From the NCBI GenBank assembly GCA_965231025.1, contig OZ246407.1, forward strand, positions 1 to 64,000: a DNA stretch of 64,000 nucleotides. Direction: 5' to 3'. The stretch is from PALSA-1335 sp965231025. Its GTDB lineage: Bacteria; Patescibacteriota; Gracilibacteria; UBA1369. The translations under genes were made by a program, and so were the position numbers. Below are positions 51,063-59,695 of the stretch, one piece after another. Numbering within the stretch: position 1 is the first letter of the stretch; every line of letters starts with the position of its first letter. The notes under the pieces were generated by a model. That model worked only from the letters and a program-made list of their open reading frames with translations. It did no database searches and was not told where the DNA came from.

Positions 51063-52052
51063 TTATATTTTTTTAGTGCCCTGCGGAGAGAGATAGTCTC
51101 CTCCAGTTTGGCCAACCGGGCGCTCTTTCAGTAAAACATTTTTCATGAACAGCTCGCCGGCTTTGTAGGAACTTCGCACGAAAGCTCCGGATGCACAGTA
51201 TAAAAAACCATGTTCTTTGGCAAGCACTTCATACCTCTTGAACTGTTCGGGGCTCACGTATTCATGAACCGGAACGTGAAATTCGCTCGGCCGTAAATAC
51301 TGGCCGTACGTCACCACGTCCACTCCGATCGTACGTAAATCTTTCATGGACTGAACGACCTCCCCTTCGGTTTCACCGAGTCCCAGCATCTGGGCTGATT
51401 TCGTATAACGGGTAGGGTCCATTTTCTTTACCTCCTCCAGAATTTTCAGGGATTTTTCATAGTTCGCCCGCGGATCGCGGATCGCTCCCTGAAGCCTTTT
51501 AACAGTCTCAAGGTTATGGGCGATCACCTCGGGTTTGGCATCGACGATCGTTTGCAGCGCCTCAAGATTTCCATTCAGGTCCGAAATCAAAACTTCAACG
51601 AGAAGTTTGGGGTGGGCCTCTTTCAAAGCGCGGATGCACCGCGCAAAATGGCCCGCGCCGCCGTCCGGTAAATCATCGCGTGTGACGCAGGTTAAAACAA
51701 CATATTCAAGTTTCATGATCGTCGCGGCCTCCACCAGGCGTCGCGGCTCCGTCTCATCCAGCAGTCCGCGTGGATTCCCGGATTTAACGTAACAAAAGCG
51801 GCACGCGCGGGTGCACGTTTCGCCAAGCAGCATAAAAGTGGCGGTCCCGCCGCTCCAGCATTCCGCGATGTTCGGGCAATGAGCCTCGGCGCATACCGTA
51901 GCCAGTTTTTTGGCACGAAGCAAAGTCGCGATCCCGGCATACTTTTCCGTGGTCGGCGGCCTGATCTTCAGCCAATCCGGCTTCTTCAAAGCGGCATGAC
52001 CCTCTTTCAACTTTTGCGTAAACGCCTGGTTTTGTGGAGTCTGAACGCGCAT
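51063..52052 (-). CDS. lipA: lipoyl synthase
   Basis: A 329-residue radical-SAM enzyme that inserts two sulfurs into octanoyl groups on E2. The auxiliary Fe-S cluster Cys are C54, C59 and C65 (CAEAHCPNIAEC), the radical-SAM cluster Cys are C80, C84 and C87 (CTRACRFC), and the C-terminal RSSY motif is present (FVRSSYKAGE), so the enzyme looks complete. It lies between a thioredoxin-like gene and pdhA on the minus strand. No lipB is seen, so the octanoyl groups would have to come from LplA or elsewhere. Confidence 0.97.
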   Translation of the reverse strand: MRVQTPQNQAFTQKLKEGHAALKKPDWLKIRPPTTEKYAGIATLLRAKKLATVCAEAHCPNIAECWSGGTATFMLLGETCTRACRFCYVKSGNPRGLLDETEPRRLVEAATIMKLEYVVLTCVTRDDLPDGGAGHFARCIRALKEAHPKLLVEVLISDLNGNLEALQTIVDAKPEVIAHNLETVKRLQGAIRDPRANYEKSLKILEEVKKMDPTRYTKSAQMLGLGETEGEVVQSMKDLRTIGVDVVTYGQYLRPSEFHVPVHEYVSPEQFKRYEVLAKEHGFLYCASGAFVRSSYKAGELFMKNVLLKERPVGQTGGDYLSPQGTKKI

Positions 52053-52076
52053 TGAAAATATCGTTACTCACTCATG

Positions 52077-52355
52077 CTATGCCGAAAGAGCCCAGGCTTT
52101 GAGCGTCTCGTAATCGCAGTTTCCGCAAATGAATTTCGCGCTCTTGGTATTGTAAAAGAAAGGTACGCCTCCGCACCGGCCCTGGTCGTACTGCTCCAGG
52201 AGTTTGGCGTTTTCCTCGTCGTGCCAGGTTTCAAGGTATTGCACCTGCACGTTCAACTCTTTCTGCAACTGTTCAACCAAAGGTTCCATCTCCTTGCAAT
52301 GAACGCATTCGGTTCCTGAAAATTGCAACAGATGGGAAGTGAGAACTGGAGCCAT
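52077..52355 (-). CDS. thioredoxin/glutaredoxin-fold protein
   Basis: A 92-residue single-domain protein with a CVHC redox motif near the N-terminus (FSGTECVHCKEMEPLVEQLQKEL) and a cis-Pro region GGVPFFYNTKS. A second Cys pair near the end (ICGNCDYE) is unusual. No signal peptide, so it is cytoplasmic. It lies 24 bases upstream of lipA, in the lipoate/PDH cluster. It may keep lipoyl or cluster thiols reduced, or act as a reductase for another local enzyme. Confidence 0.85.
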   Translation of the reverse strand: MAPVLTSHLLQFSGTECVHCKEMEPLVEQLQKELNVQVQYLETWHDEENAKLLEQYDQGRCGGVPFFYNTKSAKFICGNCDYETLKAWALSA

Positions 52356-52425
52356 AAAACATCAAATAATATATGGGATTGTCATGGTACACGAATCCCC
52401 CTGAATAGAAAATACCAAAAGGCCA

Positions 52426-52728
52426 TCAAGCGGCCTGTGTGGCCATAAGAATCGCCTGTGCGATGTCCTGTGCTGCAATACCGACAAACGCCGCCCCCTT
52501 ATCTTCCAGAGCGCGCTGGACTGCATCGATGTACACGTCCTGTTCCGCCGGAAACGGCAGCCCGTTGAGTGCTTTTTCCACGGAGGGAAGCGCATCTTCG
52601 GGGTGGAGAAAAAAATCACCGGTGAGTCCCGCATTTTGAATAGTCGGATTCGCTCCGGCTAGGCCCTGGGCTTCAAATTTCACCCTGAGCAGTTTTCCTC
52701 CCGCTACTTTTAAGGTTGCTTGATACAT
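52426..52728 (-). CDS. lplB: lipoate-protein ligase accessory domain protein (LplB-like)
   Basis: A 100-residue protein that matches the C-terminal accessory domain of lipoate-protein ligases: KVAGGKLLRVKFEAQG..., then LTGDFFLHPEDALPSVEKALNGLPF. In Thermoplasma and some bacteria this domain is a separate protein (LplB) needed for lipoate activation by LplA. Here it is divergent from lplA with about 42 bases between the starts, supporting a two-protein ligase. It is followed by the thioredoxin-like gene. Confidence 0.82.
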   Translation of the reverse strand: MYQATLKVAGGKLLRVKFEAQGLAGANPTIQNAGLTGDFFLHPEDALPSVEKALNGLPFPAEQDVYIDAVQRALEDKGAAFVGIAAQDIAQAILMATQAA

Positions 52729-52770
52729 AACGTTCCCATATTATCTGTTCGTCATTTTTGTGCAAGTCCC

Positions 52771-53580
52771 ATGGGTAACCACAACACGGATAATCAACGC
52801 TGGCGCATCATTCCATTGCAAACCCACGGCGCGTTCACCAACATGGCGCTTGATGAGGCATGCAGTGAAGCGGTCGCCACGGGAAAAGTTCTTCCAACGA
52901 TCCGGTTTTACCGCTGGCAGCCAAGTGCGGTATCCATCGGATATTTCCAAAGTTTGAACGACGAAGTCGCAACGGAAAGATGCCGCGAGGCCGGTATCGA
53001 CGTTGTCCGCCGCCGCACCGGCGGCGGCGCAGTTTTTCATGATTACGAAGGCGAAATAACCTATAGCGTCATCGCTCCCGAAAACCTATTTCCAAAAGGA
53101 ATCACCGAGTCGTATCACGAAATATGCGGTTGGATTATCCAAAGCGTGCAACTCATGGGAATACCCGCCGAATTCAAGCCGATCAACGATATTATCCTTA
53201 CCGCAAGCGCCACGGGACCAAACGGAGAAAACGTCGGAGGCAAAAAAATTTCCGGTAACGCGCAAACAAGACGCAACGGAATACTTCTCCAGCACGGAAC
53301 GATTTTGTATACGGTGGACGTAAGAAAAATGTTTTCACTCCTCAAAGTCGGTCAGGAAAAAATCGCGGACAAAATGATCGCCGCGGTGGAGGAAAGAGTC
53401 AGTTCGCTCAAACTTTTAAAGCCGGAAATCACCATGGATCAGGTATACCAGGCACTTCTGAAAGGCTTTACACATGGCAAAAACCACGCCATGGGTGACT
53501 GGACTCCGGAAGAAATGCAGCGTGCGCGGGAGCTCGCAAAAACCCGGTACGGTACCGAAGAATGGAATTCGCTCCGCTAG
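52771..53580 (+). CDS. lplA: lipoate-protein ligase A (catalytic part)
   Basis: A 269-residue ligase of the BPL/LplA/LipB fold that attaches lipoate or octanoate to E2 Lys. The family motif VVRRRTGGGAVFHD near residue 78 and the catalytic Lys region NVGGKKISGNAQTRRNGILLQHG near 155 are both present. The C-terminal accessory domain is absent, matching the separate lplB. I chose the ATG at 52771, which leaves room for a divergent promoter; a frame from 52720 would overlap the lplB start. Confidence 0.93.
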   Translation: MGNHNTDNQRWRIIPLQTHGAFTNMALDEACSEAVATGKVLPTIRFYRWQPSAVSIGYFQSLNDEVATERCREAGIDVVRRRTGGGAVFHDYEGEITYSVIAPENLFPKGITESYHEICGWIIQSVQLMGIPAEFKPINDIILTASATGPNGENVGGKKISGNAQTRRNGILLQHGTILYTVDVRKMFSLLKVGQEKIADKMIAAVEERVSSLKLLKPEITMDQVYQALLKGFTHGKNHAMGDWTPEEMQRARELAKTRYGTEEWNSLR

Positions 53581-53609
53581 TTGACGGAAATATTGATTTA
53601 TGTTAAAAT
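53581..53609 (+). promoter_or_regulatory. promoter of the L,D-transpeptidase gene
   Basis: TTGACG (53581-53586), a 17-base spacer and TAAAAT (53604-53609), 24 bases before the ATG. Confidence 0.7.
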
Positions 53610-53633
53610 TTTACGATACATAAACCAAAATCT

Positions 53634-54686
53634 ATGCACAAATTTCCACATTATTTTAAAACATTGATCACCCTTTCGCTGTTTATTCCGGCGACGGCTT
53701 TGGCGCAAACAACGGTAAGCCAGCAGTCGGCGACCCAGCAAACGGCCACCGCGCAGACCACTTCAACCGAACCGGCAAAATGCACGTTCGCGACCGTCGG
53801 GAAACCTGAATTTAAAGGCAAATTTCTTGCGGTCAAAAAGAAAGGAATGGTTCAGCCCGGTGAACTTTTTACGGTGCAGGTGTACGTCCAGAACACGGGA
53901 AACGTTCCATGGTTTTCGGAAGACAGCGGATGTAACAGTATGACGATCGTCCACCTGGGAACGGAAAAAAACCGCGACCGCGTGAGTCCGTTTTTTACCT
54001 CCGAAAAAAATCCCGAAACCCTCAAAAACACATGGATTGGCGGAGCGCGCGTCAAAATGGACAACAAGCGCGTAAGCCCGCTGGATGCGGCATCGTTCAC
54101 CATCACCGCAAAGGCTCCGACCGAACCGGGCGTCTACCGTGAATTCTTCGCGCCGGTTGCCGAAGGCGTCACCTGGATGGAAGGCGACGCGCTCTTTTCC
54201 GTGGACATCAGCGTCGGTGGTGCCACCCTGGATCCGAACGCGTCGGAGTACCTGACCTACGTCCAAAAAAGCGCCAACCTTTCCAAGCTCAAGCTTGAGG
54301 GAGGAAAAAACATCACCGTGGACCTCTCCGAACAGCGCATGTACATCAACATCGGCGAAACCACCATTCGTACGTTCCCCGTAAGTACCGGAACGCGCCG
54401 CACCCCGACCCCGATAGGCAAATACAGCATTTTCCTCAAGCAGAACGTCCGCGTGGCCGCATCAAGACCGCACTACATCATGCCGCTCTATCAGATGTTC
54501 AAAAAGGGCGGGTATGGAATCCATGCCCTTCCAAGCCTTGCGAACGACAAAGGAGTGTTCTGGCGCGAAGCGTTGAACCATATCGGAACGCCCCGCAGTC
54601 ACGGCTGCATCCGCCTGTTGCCAAAAGACGCGGAGTTCGTCTGGAACTTCACGGAACTCGGCACCCCGATGACCGTCCGCTGGTAA
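53634..54686 (+). CDS. L,D-transpeptidase with NBR1-like Ig domain
   Basis: A 350-residue exported cell-wall enzyme. It has an N-terminal signal peptide (TLITLSLFIPATALAQ), a Gln/Thr-rich linker, then an Ig-like domain (about residues 50-200) of the NBR1-like type: VYVQNTGNVPWFSEDSGCNSMTIVHLGTEKNRDRVSPF...APTEPGVYREFFAPVAEGVTWM. The catalytic YkuD domain occupies about 220-350, with the active site HIGTPRSHGCIRLLPKDAEFVW (Cys in SHGC). Such enzymes make 3-3 peptidoglycan crosslinks or attach proteins to the wall. The pairing of these two domains is unusual. Transcribed alone. Confidence 0.92.
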   Translation: MHKFPHYFKTLITLSLFIPATALAQTTVSQQSATQQTATAQTTSTEPAKCTFATVGKPEFKGKFLAVKKKGMVQPGELFTVQVYVQNTGNVPWFSEDSGCNSMTIVHLGTEKNRDRVSPFFTSEKNPETLKNTWIGGARVKMDNKRVSPLDAASFTITAKAPTEPGVYREFFAPVAEGVTWMEGDALFSVDISVGGATLDPNASEYLTYVQKSANLSKLKLEGGKNITVDLSEQRMYINIGETTIRTFPVSTGTRRTPTPIGKYSIFLKQNVRVAASRPHYIMPLYQMFKKGGYGIHALPSLANDKGVFWREALNHIGTPRSHGCIRLLPKDAEFVWNFTELGTPMTVRW

Positions 54687-54693
54687 AAAAGCG

Positions 54694-54715
54694 CTTGCCA
54701 CCGGCCGGCGGCAAG
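54694..54715 (-). terminator. rho-independent terminator of the 54724-56241 unit
   Basis: CTTGCC and GGCAAG pair around CGGCCG-containing sequence; on the minus strand the stem is followed by GCGCTTTTTT. It ends the two-gene unit and lies between convergent genes. Confidence 0.7.
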
Positions 54716-54723
54716 TGGGCCCC

Positions 54724-55503
54724 TTACATCCAGTTTTTGATGAGCCCCAGAATGCGCGCGTGCGGGCCTCCTTCGCGAATTACCCGCATCATGTCCGTGA
54801 CACGGCGGTCATTGACATGGTTCTGCCAGTTTCTCGGCCAGAGGTTGAGCAGGATCGTGGCAACGGCATTGAAGTAGGTGTTGTCCGTCGATCTTTTTTG
54901 ACTCACCAGTTCCTCATCTGCGCCAAGCGCCAGAAGGTCCCGTGCGGCAGTCGCGGCATCGGCCGCGCTCACCGGACCTGGTTCCCGGGCCAATAGTTTT
55001 TCGTCAAGTATACCGACCATCTGCATGAGACGTTCCCGGCCCGTGCGTTGAGCATAATCGGCGGTTCTTTCCAGGACGGCGGTACTCACTTCGGTCCGTA
55101 CGCCCCCGGCAATTTTTTGCACCATCGGCGTTGGAAGCGGGGTAAGCCCGTCAACCTTCGGTGGTTTTGCCCTGGGCTTTTTCACCTCTTTTGGGCGAAG
55201 TTTTGGTTTCGCAAGTCCTTTCAAAGGAATGACGTTCGACCCTTTCGCTCTGCGTCGTTTAAAATCGACGTCAATAACAGTCGCGAGCTGTTCTCCGAGT
55301 TGATTCGCGGTATTCGCGCTCACCCCTCCAATGGCTTCAAAAACGACGGCAACTTTTGGATCCGTTCCGTCGGGTGAGGCAACGCCCACTCCACTTTCAG
55401 GCGCAACAGGATGCTGTCCGCTTTCCCTGGCGAGGCCGGATTTTGGAAGCTGGACGGTCTGTTCGGTCTCTTTGTCCGCGGTCGGTCGATTGGTATCTCC
55501 CAT
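54724..55503 (-). CDS. hypothetical protein
   Basis: A 259-residue cytoplasmic protein with no family I recognise. Residues 1-120 are polar and probably disordered, with a basic Lys/Pro-rich stretch (LAKPKLRPKEVKKPRAKPPKVDG). Residues 130-259 are helical (TAVLERTADYAQRTGRERLMQMVGILDEKLLAREPGPVSAADAATAARDLLALGAD). The basic linker suggests nucleic-acid binding but nothing proves it. It follows the 240-residue gene by 15 bases. Confidence 0.6.
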   Translation of the reverse strand: MGDTNRPTADKETEQTVQLPKSGLARESGQHPVAPESGVGVASPDGTDPKVAVVFEAIGGVSANTANQLGEQLATVIDVDFKRRRAKGSNVIPLKGLAKPKLRPKEVKKPRAKPPKVDGLTPLPTPMVQKIAGGVRTEVSTAVLERTADYAQRTGRERLMQMVGILDEKLLAREPGPVSAADAATAARDLLALGADEELVSQKRSTDNTYFNAVATILLNLWPRNWQNHVNDRRVTDMMRVIREGGPHARILGLIKNWM

Positions 55504-55518
55504 AAAAATAATAAAAAA

Positions 55519-56241
55519 TTAATCCCGGGAATCGGTGCCTACGTCTCCGTCAATCCAGTCGTCATAACCGACACGAATTTGTCTTCGTACGGACCCGCTG
55601 ACGGAGCCGACCGACTCACCCCTGTGATAGTCCGTGGGATTTTCCACGATGGCTTCCAGAATATGAGGAATGGAAGCCCTTCGTCCTTCTTCCAAGAGCT
55701 TCAAAATACTCTGCACCTGCTGCCCGGAGAATGCACTTTCCGGTTTCCAGGTAAGCAGAATTTTTACCAACGCGGGCAGCGTGGGATTTTGCATACCCAT
55801 AATTTTTGCCGCGACTTCACGGTTGCTGATCGGCTTCGAGGTCATTCCTTTATCAAAAACTCCTACGGGAATGATGCCTTCGCCGAGCAGTTCCTCTTTA
55901 GCCCTGCTGAATATTTGCCGAAGACTCAGGTTGCCGGAATGGCGCTCTTCGGGATGCTTGGCCGGACGGCGGAGAGAATTCTTCGGCTTCTTTGGTGATC
56001 GTGCCATTTTTGCTGCCGCAGGAGGAGCACTGACCCTTTTGACCCTTGGTTTTTCGGGAGCAGCGGGTTTCGCCTTTACGCCGGCGGCGGCCAGTTCCTG
56101 TTCAAACGCGGCGAGATCTTCCGCGAGCAGATCCTCTTCCTCAGCCAGTTCCTCCGGTGTAGGCTCTCTGCCATTCAAAGGGGTTTTGATCGCTCCAACA
56201 CGTATTTCATCTTCTGGAAATTCAGGGTTCTTTGGACTCAT
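55519..56241 (-). CDS. hypothetical protein
   Basis: A 240-residue cytoplasmic protein with no family I recognise. An acidic helical N-terminus (TPEELAEEEDLLAEDLAAFEQELAAAGVK) is followed by a strongly basic Lys/Pro/Arg stretch (VKRVSAPPAAAKMARSPKKPKNSLRRPAK). The C-terminal 140 residues are helical. It has the same general build as its downstream neighbour (disordered basic region plus helical domain), so the two may work together. It is divergent from the PcrA-type helicase gene. Confidence 0.6.
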   Translation of the reverse strand: MSPKNPEFPEDEIRVGAIKTPLNGREPTPEELAEEEDLLAEDLAAFEQELAAAGVKAKPAAPEKPRVKRVSAPPAAAKMARSPKKPKNSLRRPAKHPEERHSGNLSLRQIFSRAKEELLGEGIIPVGVFDKGMTSKPISNREVAAKIMGMQNPTLPALVKILLTWKPESAFSGQQVQSILKLLEEGRRASIPHILEAIVENPTDYHRGESVGSVSGSVRRQIRVGYDDWIDGDVGTDSRD

Positions 56242-56336
56242 TGTAATGACGATAAATTAAGTTATAATTGTCAGGCTCATTTCTATTTCTGCTGAACGGA
56301 AAGCACAGTAAAAGGAGAAAATGATAAAGCAATGAC

Positions 56337-56364
56337 TTGCATTTTGTCAAGAAAATTGTATAGT
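56337..56364 (+). promoter_or_regulatory. candidate pcrA promoter
   Basis: TTGCAT (56337-56342), a 16-base spacer and TATAGT (56359-56364), 22 bases before the GTG start. Confidence 0.5.
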
Positions 56365-56386
56365 TAATCCTTTCACCGATTACCCA

Positions 56387-58615
56387 GTGTCCAAAATTCT
56401 TGAAGCCCTCAATCCAAAACAGCAGGAGGCCGTGAAAGCCACGCACGGACCGGTTTTGGTGATTGCCGGGGCGGGTTCGGGGAAGACCAAAGCCCTCACG
56501 CACCGCATCGCGTACATGATTCAGGAAGAAAATGTTCACCCGATGAATATTCTGGCGGTGACCTTTACCAACAAGGCCGCTCAGGAAATGAAAAACCGGG
56601 TCATCAAACTGCTCAAAAAAGAGGACGAAGAGGATCTCCCAACGCTTGGCACTTTCCATGCAACCTGCGTACGCATGCTCCGGAAAAATATCCACCTCCT
56701 GGGCTACGAGAACGCCTTTACCATTTACGACACCGCTGACCAGCAGATCCTCGTCAAACAGATCCTCAAACAGCTGAACATCGACGAAAAACAGACCAAC
56801 CCCCGCGCCATTTTAAACTACATTTCCGGCGCCAAAAACGAACTCATCGGCCCGGAACAGTATCACCAGTTCGCCAATAATTTCTTCACCGAACGCGTGG
56901 CCGAAGTCTACGAAAAATATCAGAAAGCGCTCCACAAAAACAGCGCCCTGGACTTTGATGACATTATCATGAAAACGGTTGAGCTCTTCCGGAAGCACCA
57001 AAACGTCCTCGACCGGTTTCAGGAAAAATTCCAGTTTATCTCCGTCGACGAGTATCAGGACACGAACCACGCGCAATATATTTTGACGAACATGCTCGCC
57101 GAAAAATACCGCAACCTCTGCGTCATAGGCGATTCCGACCAGAGCATCTACAGCTTCCGCGGGGCCAACATCACAAATATTTTGAACTTCGAAAAAGACT
57201 ATCCTGACGCCAAAACCATCCTGCTTGAACAGAACTACCGTTCCACCCAGAATATCCTCGACGCCGCCCATAACATCATCGTAAAAAACAATAAACGAAA
57301 GGACAAAAAACTGTGGACCCAGCGCAAAGGCGGAGAAAAAATTTCGCTCCGTCCCATGGAAAACGAGCGCCAGGAAGGCGAGTTCATCGCCCAGGAAATT
57401 CTCGAAAGACTCAAAAGGTACGAAACACCTGACTATAGAGATTTTGTCATTTTATATCGCACCAACGCCCAGTCACGCGTACTGGAAGAAGTATTTTTGA
57501 GATACGGAATCCCGTACAAAATCGTCGGAGGCATCCGCTTCTACGAGCGCAAGGAAATCAAGGATCTCGTTGCTTATTTGAGGCTTGTACAAAACCCGAA
57601 CGACTCGGTGAGTTTGTTAAGAATTATCAACACCCCTGCACGCAAAATCGGCCCCAAGACCATCGAAGTTCTCCAGCAGTATGCGCTTCAAAACGGCCTT
57701 TCCATGTACCAGGCCATGGAAAGTGTTGTCGCCGCCACGGAGGCGGAAGCAAAGCAACACGCAAAAGACGGGGCGGCCGGCTCCACGGTTCTGCCTGACA
57801 TCGACCTTGCAGGCACAAAGATCGAATCATTGAAGAAATTCGTAGAACTCATCAGAAATCTCCAGAAAGTGAATCGCGAATTTCCGGCTTCGGGAGTCAT
57901 TAAACACGTTCTTGAGTACACGGGCTACAAACAGATGGTTGACGATAACACCGCGGAAGGTGACGCCCGCGTGGAAAACATCTACGAACTTGTCGGCGTC
58001 GCCTCCAAATACAACAGCCTCGAGGCGGGCCAATCCCTCAGCATTTTTCTGGAAGAAATTTCGCTCATCGCGGACATCGACAACATGAGCGAACAGGACA
58101 ACGCGGTCACCTTCATGACCATCCACTCCGCCAAAGGTCTGGAGTTTCCGGTGGTCTTTCTGGCCGGACTGGAGGAAGGAATATTCCCGCACTCCCGCAG
58201 TCTGCTGGAGCGTGAAGAGCTGGAAGAAGAACGCCGCCTGATGTACGTGGCCATCACCCGGGCAAAGGATAAACTGTATATGTCACACGCAAAAAACCGC
58301 ATGCTCTACGGAGAAGTCCATTCCAGTGCGCCGTCCCAGTTTCTCGTGGATATCCCCGAAGAACTCATCGACCAGCCGGTGAAACAGCAATACCGTTCGC
58401 TCAGTGCCACGGAAATCGGAAAAAATCCGATTCCGGTTGAAAACATCGACCTCAACCCTGCGTTTGCCGACGGCGACAAAGTTTTCCATCAATCCTTTGG
58501 TGACGGGGTGGTTGTTTCCGTCAAAGGAGGAGTCGCCACGGTCTGCTTCAAAAACCCCAAGTACGGCATCAAGAAGCTGGCTCTTTCCATAGCCCCGCTC
58601 AAAAAGGTTGAGTAA
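56387..58615 (+). CDS. pcrA: ATP-dependent DNA helicase, UvrD/PcrA family
   Basis: A 742-residue SF1A helicase for excision repair and removal of RecA or stalled complexes. Walker A is VIAGAGSGKTKALTHR near residue 25, Walker B is FQFISVDEYQDTNHAQ, and the later motifs are IGDSDQSIYSFRGA, LLEQNYRSTQNILDAAH, VTFMTIHSAKGLEFPVVFLAGLEEGIFPHSRS and RRLMYVAITRAKDKLYMSHAKNR. The C-terminus has the PcrA-type RNA-polymerase-interaction Tudor fold (DGDKVFHQSFGDGVVVSVKGGVATVCFKN). The start is a GTG at 56387 (MSKILEALNPKQQEAVKA). No LexA-like palindrome like that of recA is seen in its promoter. Confidence 0.97.
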   Translation: MSKILEALNPKQQEAVKATHGPVLVIAGAGSGKTKALTHRIAYMIQEENVHPMNILAVTFTNKAAQEMKNRVIKLLKKEDEEDLPTLGTFHATCVRMLRKNIHLLGYENAFTIYDTADQQILVKQILKQLNIDEKQTNPRAILNYISGAKNELIGPEQYHQFANNFFTERVAEVYEKYQKALHKNSALDFDDIIMKTVELFRKHQNVLDRFQEKFQFISVDEYQDTNHAQYILTNMLAEKYRNLCVIGDSDQSIYSFRGANITNILNFEKDYPDAKTILLEQNYRSTQNILDAAHNIIVKNNKRKDKKLWTQRKGGEKISLRPMENERQEGEFIAQEILERLKRYETPDYRDFVILYRTNAQSRVLEEVFLRYGIPYKIVGGIRFYERKEIKDLVAYLRLVQNPNDSVSLLRIINTPARKIGPKTIEVLQQYALQNGLSMYQAMESVVAATEAEAKQHAKDGAAGSTVLPDIDLAGTKIESLKKFVELIRNLQKVNREFPASGVIKHVLEYTGYKQMVDDNTAEGDARVENIYELVGVASKYNSLEAGQSLSIFLEEISLIADIDNMSEQDNAVTFMTIHSAKGLEFPVVFLAGLEEGIFPHSRSLLEREELEEERRLMYVAITRAKDKLYMSHAKNRMLYGEVHSSAPSQFLVDIPEELIDQPVKQQYRSLSATEIGKNPIPVENIDLNPAFADGDKVFHQSFGDGVVVSVKGGVATVCFKNPKYGIKKLALSIAPLKKVE

Positions 58616-58858
58616 TCCAAAATCACAAAACCTTGACGTATTTCGAAAAGGTAGTATTTTACGTGCCTTGGTCTTTAAAAGTTTGGATATCAAGAAAGGC
58701 CTGCGTTGAACTGCAGTGCATTTGTCCTGCCCGCCAGCCTTCTTTCCAAATTTTTTTGTGGAGGAGGTGGACGGGCAGACTTCGCTGCACGTCTGCGTAG
58801 GCTCTCTGGTAAAGAGTGTCTATGGTCTGTGATGACCGCTGAATGAGGTGTAACGACA
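58616..58858 (+). other. long structured leader upstream of a GC-rich gene
   Basis: A possible promoter TTGACG (58633-58638)-N16-TATTTT (58655-58660) is followed by about 190 bases of leader. It contains CTGCCCG (58727-58733) paired with CGGGCAG (58772-58778) and several shorter GC-rich complements. It could be a regulatory leader or a small RNA; no family is recognised. Confidence 0.35.
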
Positions 58859-59368
58859 ATGACCGACAAGAAGAGTTCCAACAACCCCCTGGACCTGAAC
58901 GCCGAGCGCGCCGCATACCGCGTCCGCACGATCCTCGGGCTCTGGCACTCCGCAGTGGGCCCGGTCTTCCAGCAGGTGCTGGGTCCGGACCTCTCGCGCG
59001 AGCTGGAGACCCGTCTCGAGACCGCGGACCCGTGGCACGATGACAGGGATGGCAGCAAGGAGGGCGAGAAGGCCTTCATCTGCCGCCTGTCCCACCAGTG
59101 CTCCGGCATCCTGGCCGTGATCGACGCCCTCTCGGAAGTGCCCGAGAACATCTCCATCGAGACCGCGATCGACGCGCTGGGCCGGACCGCTCCGGGACCC
59201 GAGCTCCGCCAGATGCTCGCGGCTCTGATCGAGCTCGGCCCGCAGCGTGTCATGGACGCCGGGATCGTGGAGTTCGCCGACACCGTGGAAGCGATCCACA
59301 TGGACGCCCACGGCTCTCGCATGGGTGGAACCATGATCGTGCTCGACCTCGTCGGGCTCGGCCGCTAG
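58859..59368 (+). CDS. hypothetical protein, GC-rich
   Basis: A 169-residue soluble helical protein (MTDKKSSNNPLDLNAERAAYRVRTILGLWHSAVGPVFQQVLG...), without a recognised family. Codon use is strongly G/C at third positions, unlike nearly all genes to its left, and it has a GAGGTG ribosome site 8 bases upstream, also atypical here. It lies between the pcrA gene and the scaffold gap, so it may be transferred DNA or part of a different contig end joined in assembly. It resembles in base composition the genes at 63218-64000. Confidence 0.55.
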   Translation: MTDKKSSNNPLDLNAERAAYRVRTILGLWHSAVGPVFQQVLGPDLSRELETRLETADPWHDDRDGSKEGEKAFICRLSHQCSGILAVIDALSEVPENISIETAIDALGRTAPGPELRQMLAALIELGPQRVMDAGIVEFADTVEAIHMDAHGSRMGGTMIVLDLVGLGR

Positions 59369-59600
59369 CGTCGTTCGACGCATCTCCCCCTGACCCCCAC
59401 GCCTGACCAGCCCCACTCCCCGCCAGAGAGACATTGTCGGGGGGCCCCCCGGGGACCCCGCCCGCCCCCCCCCATTGGGCCGGCGCCGCTGCCGCGGCGG
59501 GAATANNNNNNNNNNCCCCCCCCCCCCCACACACTTTGGGGCCCGCCGCGTATACCCCCGCGCCGCCCCACAACCCGTCAAACTCAGCTCAGACCTTTAT
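59369..59600. other. low-quality G/C-run sequence around the scaffold gap
   Basis: From about 59390 to 59580 the sequence is mostly homopolymer-like C and G runs, around ten Ns. It has the look of unreliable contig ends. Reading frames crossing it are not genes, and no feature should be called within it. Confidence 0.85.
59506..59515. other. assembly gap (10 N)
   Basis: Ten undefined bases. Real gap length is unknown; order and orientation of the two sides depend on scaffolding. Confidence 1.
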
Positions 59601-59616
59601 TGATATATATAATCCA

Positions 59617-59642
59617 AAGCCACACTCGGGGGCTTCTTTTTT
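59617..59642 (+). terminator. candidate terminator of a gene lost in the gap
   Basis: AAGCC (59617-59621) and GGCTT (59631-59635) pair around a 9-base loop and are followed by CTTTTTT. It would end a plus-strand transcript coming out of the gap. Confidence 0.5.
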
Positions 59643-59695
59643 CGTGGAAAATAGTGTACAATGAAAAGATAAAAAAACTAATCAGGAAGCCAAAA

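Noticed and set aside
58820..59581. Minus-strand frames crossing the N gap
   Set aside because: They contain undefined residues and homopolymer sequence, and lie antisense to the 58859 gene.
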